Shown piece after piece: positions 56,840 to 64,000 of a stretch of 64,000 bases of DNA; position 1 is the stretch's first letter, and each line of letters begins with the position of its first letter. The translations under genes were made by a program, and so were the position numbers. Under the pieces are notes generated by a model. That model saw only the letters and a list, made by a program, of their open reading frames with translations. It was not told the DNA's origin and searched no databases. The DNA comes from Anastrepha obliqua. Taxonomy: Eukaryota; Arthropoda; Insecta; Diptera; Tephritidae. Location: assembly GCF_027943255.1 (NCBI RefSeq), contig NC_072892.1, forward strand, positions 34,681,792-34,745,791, read 5' to 3'.

Positions 56840-57590
56840 AATGGGCCGACGTACTACGATTGAACAGCGAGAACTGGTCATCAAGCACTTTCAAAGCGGA
56901 AAGTCGCAGCGAAAAATTGCAGAAATAGTTTGAAGAAGCCATTCATAAATAAAAAAAATCAATTGAGCCGAGTTTCCATCGCCAGAGAGCTCGACATTAA
57001 AGATTTTGATTTCTGGAAAACGGTAATATTTTCATACGAGTCCAAATTCAACCTATTCGGCTCAGATGGAATGTCTTATGTACGTCTGGTGGAAATACAG
57101 AGCTCCACAAAGGCAATATAAAACCGACTGTGAAATATGGTGGTGGCAGTGGAATGGTATGGGCATGTATGTCGGAGTAGGAAATTTAGTGTTTGTCGAG
57201 GGTATTATGGACAAAACAATGTACCTCAATATTCTAAAAGATAATCTACTCCAAAGTGCTGCGAAGCTTGGAATACCTCAAGATTTCCGTTTCTACCAGG
57301 ACAATGACCCTAAACATAAGGCGGCAATCGTGCAGACATGGCTCATATGGAACTGTCCACATTTAATGCAACCACCGGCTCAATCGCCTGACATAAACGT
57401 CATCGAAAATTTATGCTCACTACTGGAAACAAAAATCCGCACACATCACTTAAGCCATAGAGATAAAAACCGTAATTTGGGAGGAGTGGAACAAAATCGG
57501 TCCGGAAGTAACGAAAAAGCTAGTGGAGTCAATGCCAGAAAGGTTAAAAGCTGTTAATAAAGCCAAGGGATACCACACAAAGTACTGAAT
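56840..57590 (+). mobile_element. Tc1-type transposase pseudogene
   Basis: ATG at 56840: MGRRTTIEQRELVIKHFQSG and KSQRKIAEIV (paired-like HTH), a stop at 56930, a fragment LSRVSIARELDIKDF, a deletion, VIFSYESKFNLFGSDGMSYV (first Asp replaced or shifted), then YQDNDPKHKAAIVQTWLIWN (second Asp), PAQSPDINVIENLCSLLETK (third acidic residue) and, after a frame change, RLKAVNKAKGYHTKY. This is Tc1, DD34E type. It meets the Tigger N-terminus head-to-head, so its 5' inverted end has been lost. Confidence 0.88.
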
Positions 57591-59052
57591 CATTTTTAAA
57601 TCATTTGTTTAACTTAAATTTAAGAAAAAATGAATACTGCATGAAATAAGATGTGACATAACATTTTGAACTGTTCTGTGTTTTTGTTGTTTATATTTTT
57701 TATTTAAAGCTTAAAAAAATATATGAAGTCCCTCTTTTAGACTACAATTGCGTATGTATACATTTTTTGATATTTAAATTTTTTTTTTTTAAGTCTTAGC
57801 TTTCAAAATACAGCATTCAAAGTATCAGTAGTTCGCCTCCATGAAATTATTTGGAAGCCGCGGTATTTCTGTTATGGCTAGCCATTTGAACTTCCAGGTA
57901 AATTCCTAGAATTTAATTTTCTAAAAATAATCCGCGAACAAAACGAAAAAAGGCCAAACCCGGGTGACCAACCGAAAATTTTTAAAAATGTGCCAAACGG
58001 AGGGTAAAAATCAAATTTAAATTCATCACCGTTTGACGGAATTGGTGACATTATCAATTTTTTTCGTTTTTGAAATTTTCTGTACACATATGTATGAAAA
58101 TCTTATCAAAACGGCGCTTTAGTGCTACTTGCGGAGTGCCAGACTGACCCGTCAACTATTTCACCATTTCATGTATGAACATTTACTTTGAATATTTATA
58201 TTTACTTATAATTGTGTTAATCAACGAGAGAAGCAAACAATCTGCTTTCTGTTCAGATTTGAAATTGTGTAAAGCTGGACTTATCAGAAGCGTTTATTAT
58301 ATATTTCGTCCCCTTAGTATAACAATAGCCTATGTGCTCATGGGCTTTTATTTTTTTATTGAATTTTTGGATTCTCCATCGTCAATTTAATATGTGGTCA
58401 AAATTTTGTCAAATTCTAGTTCCACAAAGTGGGTCAAAACGTCAGTCAAAAAATAATAAATATTTACAGATATAACGAGATTTGAGTGAGAGCTTCTTTC
58501 GACAAAAAGTTTGAAATTCATTTTCTCAAAACATCAAAAAATGTATAGGGGACGATTTGAGATGCAACGCTGTGCTACATCAAAAATTCCTCAACTATAG
58601 CGCAAAAATCCACCGTTTAGAGATTCGCTGCCAAATGTATTCCGTATAATTTTAGTGAAGCGTTTCTAAGAACTGCTGCTTACGTTTAGTGCTTTCTGAA
58701 TAACTATTTTTTTCTACTTTTAGCAATACAAAATTTTGTTTATTCTAAATTGTACGTGGGAGTGAATATTGTATTTGTAATTATAGTCTGATATTCCTCA
58801 TAGCACACTTGGTGGCGCTGGCAACACTGGTGCGTTATCAACTTCTATTCTGTTTTGATTTTAATTTCCACGATACCGACATTTTTCAAGTTTGTGAACC
58901 TGAATTTGTTATTTGTCGTCTATTGCTTGTTTGATGTGATTTAGTGCGGAAGTTAAACGGGTGGCCGGTATTACAATTGCGTGGCGCTGAACTGGTTCGC
59001 GACTAAAAAAAGATACACTTTGCGCGCTTAAATCCTACGTAACATATTGATA
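57591..59052. other. Upstream region and 5' UTR of the kinase gene
   Basis: No transposon motif recognised. The last 200 bp before the ATG are less AT-rich and probably include the promoter and 5' UTR of the kinase gene, but no clear TATA or initiator was located. Confidence 0.4.
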
Positions 59053-59164
59053 ATGAATAACTCCTTGGGATATTTCGGTCCTTGGCAGTTGAAGCGTCAA
59101 CTAGGTGTGGGCGGCTTTGGGGAGGTGCACCTGTGGCAGAATGTTAAGACTGGACAAGAGATTG
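59053..59164 (+). CDS. Protein kinase, first coding exon only (IKK-beta-like)
   Basis: ATG 59053 opens 37 codons ending at a phase-1 donor (ATT G|GTATGT). The product begins MNNSLGYFGPWQLKRQLGVG, then GFGEVHLWQNVKTGQEI. LGVGGFGEV is the Gly-rich ATP-binding loop of protein kinases (GxGxFGxV), and VKTGQEI-A leads to the beta-3 strand where the ATP-anchoring Lys should lie in the next exon. The spacing from the N-terminus and GPWQLKRQLG...W.N..TG resemble the start of I-kappa-B kinase beta (GAWEMKERLGTGGFG...W.N.ETGEQIA), an innate-immune kinase. The family is secure; the IKK assignment is a resemblance over 30 residues. The rest lies beyond the window, behind an intron of at least 4.8 kb. Confidence 0.75.
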
Positions 59165-59914
59165 GTATGTGTACAAAATTAGTTATTTTATTATTAATGT
59201 CTGATTTCTAATAAAGGTAACAACTTACATTTTGTTGAGCACTACAGTTACATGCAAACAATAGCATTTTTCGTAAATCTGTGCCAAGTGGATTAGCTAT
59301 AGATATTAAAAGTTTGCAAATGCACACACATGCAATCTATATAAACAAACGGCAAAACAAAACTGACTGCATTAGTCACCGTATCAATTCCGAGAATTCT
59401 TAATATAACTGCATATGTAGGTATATGCATATGTATATATGTTGGATACTGATAGCAGGCGCATGGTTAGTTGGCGCGCGTGTTTTGTACATTAGTTATT
59501 ACATCCATAGTAATTTATTTTTATTGTGAGCTAAACGCCACCGCTACTTGTAATATACACATATGCACAGGTTTCTAAAGAGTTGTTGTATGCATTGTTG
59601 TCCTACTACGATTATTATTGCATTCATAACAAATACACCAAATATAACTTTGTTCTTGTTTATGTAGCGGCAAAATACTCCTACCTTGTGACATATACAT
59701 ATGTCCATACATTTAAAAGGGAGAAATTATTCTTTTGTGTTATGGCATCTTGCCAAAGAGATTAAAATAGTTCTATGCCCTGTGTCGATTATCACTTCGC
59801 GGAGCAAACATTTGTCGAATCAAATGCATAAATATTTCTGTACAGAAGAACAATGTGCATACATATATAAACGCATTAATATATGAAGGTGTATATATAT
59901 TATATATATACATA
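59165..59914. other. Kinase intron 1, first part
   Basis: AT-rich with ATATGCATATG and CATATA strings. No other feature recognised. Confidence 0.5.
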
Positions 59915-61266
59915 TCTATACTAATATTATAAAGAGGAAAACTTTGTTTGTTTGTTTGTAACGAATAGGCTCAAAAACTACTGGACCGATTTTAAAAATT
60001 CTTTCACCGTTCGAAAACTACATTATCCACGAGTAACATGGATTACATTTTATTTTGGAAAAAAATAGGGTTCCGTAAGATATTTGGATTTTTCGGACAC
60101 AAACTGAAAAAAATCTTATATATAAAATAAAGTCAACTTTTTGTGTGTGTTCGCTAACCGGCCGTGTCTGCACCGAATTAAACCAAACTTACACACATTG
60201 TTAAGAAGGTATTGAAGATGGTTTTCGTATAGTTTGGATACCTATTGGTGGATAGGGTCTCGAGATATAGGTTAAAACGTGGACCCGGGTAACCTTCGGA
60301 TGTGTATGTACAATATGGGTATCAAATTGAAGCTGTTGGTGAATGCTTTAGTACAGAGTATTTTTCATGCCGCTCCGTGACTGGGGTCTCGAGATATAGG
60401 TTAAAACGTGGACCCGGGTAACCTTCGGACGTGTATGTACAATATGGATATCAAATGACAGCTGTTGATAAGTGCTTTAATACGGGGTAATTTTCATACC
60501 TATTGATGACTAGGGTCTGGAAATATATGCCAAAACGTGGACCCGCCGTGTCTTTGCACCGAATTAAACCAAACTTATGCACATTGTTAAGTATTGAAAA
60601 TGGGTTTCGTAAAGTTTGGTTGTAATTCGGAGCACTGGCAACGGGTACAGCGTTCTTTTGAGCCAGCCATAATGTCGCTTACTTTTTTAACGCTTGGGGC
60701 GGAACTGAACTGTCAAATTGACAGTGTGAGTTACAATGTGTCAATATTTCTTTCTGATTTGGATGCCATAAGGAAAAAACGTAAATGCAACATGTAAAAA
60801 TTGTTTGTGAATTTTTTTGGAGTGGATTTTGGAACAGTGAATAATTTCTTACGAAATTTGAGAATTTAATGTGAAATCCGAATGAAATTATGTGTTCGTG
60901 GAAAAAACAATTTTTTTGGTTTTTTTTTTTTTTTTTGAAAAATATAAATGGATAATGGTTAAAAAAGCTCCAATGCTTAATAAAACATATAAATTGAAAC
61001 GAAAAATTCATAGATGATCAGGAAAAAAGACGATTGTTAATTCATATGCGTTGATTTGAAATTTAAAAACAATCTTCTTTTCTCCTGATTTTCAATTTAT
61101 ATTTTATATTTACTCAAAAACAAATAGAAAAACATAAAATATTGTTTATGCCAAAGCGCTTGAATAAAGAATAAATAAATAAATAATATGAAAACCATAT
61201 ATTTTCTGTTCTAAACCATATCTATTCTATTTTAGCGTGCCCAGCGAAGGGGGCCGGGTTTGCTAG
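59915..61266 (+). mobile_element. Helitron, non-autonomous, 1.35 kb (copy 2)
   Basis: Begins TCTATACTAATATTATAAAG, ends GGGCCGGGTTTGCTAG, with A (59914) before and T (61267) after. Near-identical to copy 1 in both termini and in the 3' 650 bp, but with only three internal monomers (CGTGGACCCGGG twice, CGTGGACCCGCC once). The 3' part has an open 67-codon frame (60594-60797, MKMGFVKFGCNSEHWQRVQR onward) that in copy 1 carries a stop. No Rep/helicase. Confidence 0.92.
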
Positions 61267-62093
61267 TACATATATATCTACACAAACGCAATCTTAAATA
61301 CATTTTTGTGTTAAGGAAATGAATTTATTTGTTTGTTTAGCAAAATTTACACAATCATTAAAATATTGCGAATGCCGTGTGTAGTTGCATTCTTCGTTTG
61401 AGTTTGCTCGAATGGTTGTAGGGTTTGAAAATGAAGCACTTTCATTGATAAGAAGTTGATGGACGAGTTTTTCCTGGAAAAATATAAAAATGGTATTATA
61501 GATAAAAAGTCATAAGTGCAATAAAGCTATTTGAGCAAGTGTGCGGTGCAACCGTATTTCCGGTGCCTGCCAGAATTAGTACGTTTCGGTACCGCTTTTG
61601 ACGGACAGCCGAATTAATTTTCTGTATTTGTATGGAAAGTGCCTTATCGTGCCGCACGTTTTGACGTAAAGGACAAAAGGCGGCAACGCTCTACTTATGC
61701 CGCACGACAAGTCTGGCGCAACAACAATGTAGGCAACCTTCAATACCTAGCGGGATTTCTGTCTCTGTCCAGGACAGGAGGCTAAACTGGGGACTCACAA
61801 CTTTACGGACCGACCCGGATTTATATCCGGCCAAGGCTCCGTTCCCCGTACGTGTAAGGGAACGTTTAGGCTGCTACAACAACAACAATGACTTTACACT
61901 TTCTACGCCTCTGTCCTGCTCTATCCTGACGCAGATTTACCATTTTATAGTCGGTACGTAACTGTTAAAGGCCGGCGGCAATGAGCTGATTGGGTGCATG
62001 CATCAGTAAAATACAGCTAGGAGTAAGCATGCCCAATGATTGGAATCTCAGTGTCCTTTGTCCTGTATTTAAGAAAGGCAACCCTACTATATA
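61267..62093. other. Kinase intron 1, with a possible retroposon 3' end
   Basis: Around 61690-61895 lies a less AT-rich block ending GGGAACGTTTAGGCTGCTAC and AACAACAACAATG, which has the look of a LINE or SINE 3' end with an AAC tail, like that at 19568-19586. No coding motif supports this, and the rest is unassigned. Confidence 0.35.
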
Positions 62094-63704
62094 CAGTGAA
62101 ACCTCTCACTGGTTAAAATTACTATCCCACCTCTTTAAATAATTTTTTATGTTCTTTTATGGTACGTTCAGTTTTTTTTCATATTTATTGAAAAATATAT
62201 ATGTATGTATGTACATTTTTATATTGGGAACAATGAGTTACACATTTGAATGTACATATGTATTTGATTGAACATATTTATATTTTAGGCTTCAAAAATT
62301 CATATACCGTAGTCTGTCGTAGATTTTCCTGTTTATGTTTCAGAAAAAGGTTTTGAAGATCACATAATGCGACGCAGTTGTTCTAAGCTTCAGGATATGA
62401 CCTGATCTGACATTCATCCTGGACACATACATGATTTGAGTCTTCGCTTTCTCCGTCAGATAATCCCTCAGTATTAATTTCGTCAATGACAACGTCAATA
62501 TTAATGTCTTCTGTATTAACAATTTCGTCGATTAACAAAAACTCTTCTGTATACTGACCTTGCTGATTTTCATTTAAAATCTTTATCAAAGCCGCTAGTG
62601 TCGATATGGGAATATCATCCTCTGCCTCGAAGTCAGAACAGCGGAGCTTTTTGAAACCCGGCTTTCGAAAAACAATTCTTAATTGTTTCTGCCGTTACGT
62701 TGTCCCATGAAGATTTAATAAAAAAACAGCCTCCAAAATGTCAAAAGTTTTTGAAAGTCTGTTCATTGGAATGTCTCCTAATTTTGTCAAAATATGTTTG
62801 ATTACCTATATGGCATCTGTAATGACACTTAAAATTTTGTATTATACCCTGATCGAGGGGCTGACAAACGGATGTTGTATTAGCAGGTAAAAAGATCAAC
62901 TTTATGTTATCTAGTTTAATATCTCGAGGGTGAGTTGTAGCATTGTCCAAAAATAATAAAATTTTTCTCTTCTGGCAGCCCATTTTTTTATCAAGCATTT
63001 CTAGCCACTCACACATAATTTCACGAGACATCCAAGCTTTCCGGTTTGACTTCCATTCCACTGGCAAACTTCCTATATTGCCACTTTTAAAGGCGCGTGG
63101 GCATGCTGCTTTTCCGATAACCAATGGCTTTTCTTTATCTCCAACCATATTGGTACACAATCCTCGAAATTAACCTCGGAAGATTCCATTTGACGCAGAA
63201 AAATTTTGAATACCTAATCGGCCAGCGATTTCTCTTGCTTTTCCTTTATAATAATACCCGATATTGGTATATTTTGGCTTCTGGCCTTAACGAACCATTC
63301 GAAACTCAAATGGTAAATTTTTGAGCCATCCGCGTTTAAGAACTTTTTCTTTTTGTTGACGTTATCACCGCCCATCCATATTCTTTTAATATCTTTTATT
63401 TCAACTATTGTCAATCTACTACGTTTGTTGTCCGTGGATTAGAGTATCGCGTCCGCTTATGAGCGGTTTTTATGGTTTTCTTTACACATTTGTTCAGTGT
63501 TATATTTTGCTTGTCCGTTACCGAGAGGTCCGCGTCCGCTTTCGAGAGGTGATTAGAACAAAAAAAATGAGAAAAAGTGTCCGCGTCCGGTTATTAGAGT
63601 GGAATTCGTTCTAAAAACACAACATAAAGCTTGGTTCCTCAGTTTTTGTCCGGTTATGGGGAGTGTCCGCTTATTGGAGGTGTCCGCAAGGGGAGGTTTC
63701 ACTG
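62094..63704 (-). mobile_element. Tigger-type (pogo) transposon with inverted ends
   Basis: Ends CAGTGAAACCTC (62094) and GAGGTTTCACTG (after a one-base variation, ending 63704), 1.6 kb. Minus strand: IYHLSFEWFVKARSQNIPIS (CENP-B-type second HTH, 63414-63214), a deletion, then EKPLVIGKAACPRAFKSGNI, MLDKKMGCQKRKILLFLDNA (catalytic Asp-Asn) and FLPANTTSVCQPLDQGIIQN (third Asp), then an acidic C-terminus. The region with the first Asp is gone. Lies in intron 1 of the kinase gene. Confidence 0.9.
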
Positions 63705-63783
63705 TCTATATATATATTTTTTTTTTTTTTAACTACTATATGTGCCAGCTCACTAATTGTACCTTATCAGTGTGGTTAGGTCC

Positions 63784-64000
63784 ACCATTTTCCAGATCTT
63801 CAAGCTATGCCAAATCCTGACAAAAACCCATGAAAAAGATGACGACATTATCGATCATCTCTTTGTCGATTATAAGGCTGCCTTCGATAGGCCGATACGT
63901 CACAATGTCTGAGTTCGGTATTGCCGCAAAACTGATTCGCCTTTCAAAATGACAATGAGAAACATGTCCAGCTTTGTCAAGGTAAAAAAAGATCTCTTTT
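63784..64000 (+). mobile_element. LINE reverse-transcriptase fragment at window end
   Basis: Plus strand: FQIFKLCQILTKTHEKDDDI, DHLFVDYKAAFDRP (RT palm, first catalytic Asp: FVDYKAAFD), a stop, then, after a frame change, EFGIAAKLIRL and KMTMRNMSSFVKVKKDL. This matches LINE RTs of the type whose C-terminus is at position 3, and may belong to the same family. It continues beyond the window. Confidence 0.8.

Noticed and set aside
59583..59886. Small coding frames in kinase intron 1
   Set aside because: AT-rich chance frames without domain or splice sites in agreement with the kinase reading frame.

Overview
The window looks like the genome of a higher (schizophoran) fly, most likely a tephritid fruit fly. 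The reasons are two genes of the insect-specific takeout/juvenile-hormone-binding (JHBP) family, small introns of 61-145 bp next to very long ones, abundant CATA/TACA microsatellites, and many Tc1/mariner, pogo/Tigger, Helitron and non-LTR (LINE) remnants. The species call is inference; the eukaryotic, insect nature is clear from spliced genes. Only about 1.6 kb codes for host protein; nearly everything else is transposon debris, satellite or unassigned AT-rich DNA.

Host genes, all on the + strand. (1) A six-exon takeout/JHBP gene, 1903-32162, encodes 254 aa; its introns of 9.4 and 17.5 kb are packed with nested repeats. (2) A compact four-exon paralogue, 44379-45389, encodes 249 aa and shares three intron positions and phases with the first, so the two are tandem duplicates. 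(3) At 59053-59164 lies the first coding exon of a protein kinase with the Gly-rich loop, resembling the N-terminus of I-kappa-B kinase beta; the rest lies beyond the window. A TATA/Inr-type promoter followed by a possible noncoding exon is at 37417-37666.

Repeats by region. 0-0.4 kb: end of a LINE. Intron 1 of gene 1 (2-11.4 kb): a SINE relic, a Transib (RAG1-like) transposon with intact ends and 5-bp target duplication inside an older LINE, a second inverted LINE copy, two mariner relics and a LINE tail. Intron 3 (11.8-29.2 kb): foldback elements, LINE pieces, SINEs, a MITE, two deleted mariner-type elements and a 1.2-kb minisatellite built from pogo-like ends. Intron 5: LINE ORF1 and RT pieces in opposite orientation. 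33.7-35.2 kb: a 1.4-kb CTTTAT hexanucleotide array. 36-44 kb: LINEs, SINEs and a mariner with both ends. 47.5-57.6 kb: a SINE; a maT-type (DD37D) transposon split by a Helitron that carries about 17 tandem monomers; Jockey-like LINE ends; a 299-bp near-perfect palindrome; and a Tigger pseudogene split by a SINE with target duplication and abutting a Tc1 relic. 59.9-64 kb (kinase intron 1): a second Helitron, a Tigger and a LINE RT fragment.

The most notable system is a tRNA-derived SINE family (about ten pieces here) whose 3' end matches the last codons and 3' end of a LINE present in several pieces in the same window. This is the arrangement expected when a SINE is copied by its partner LINE.
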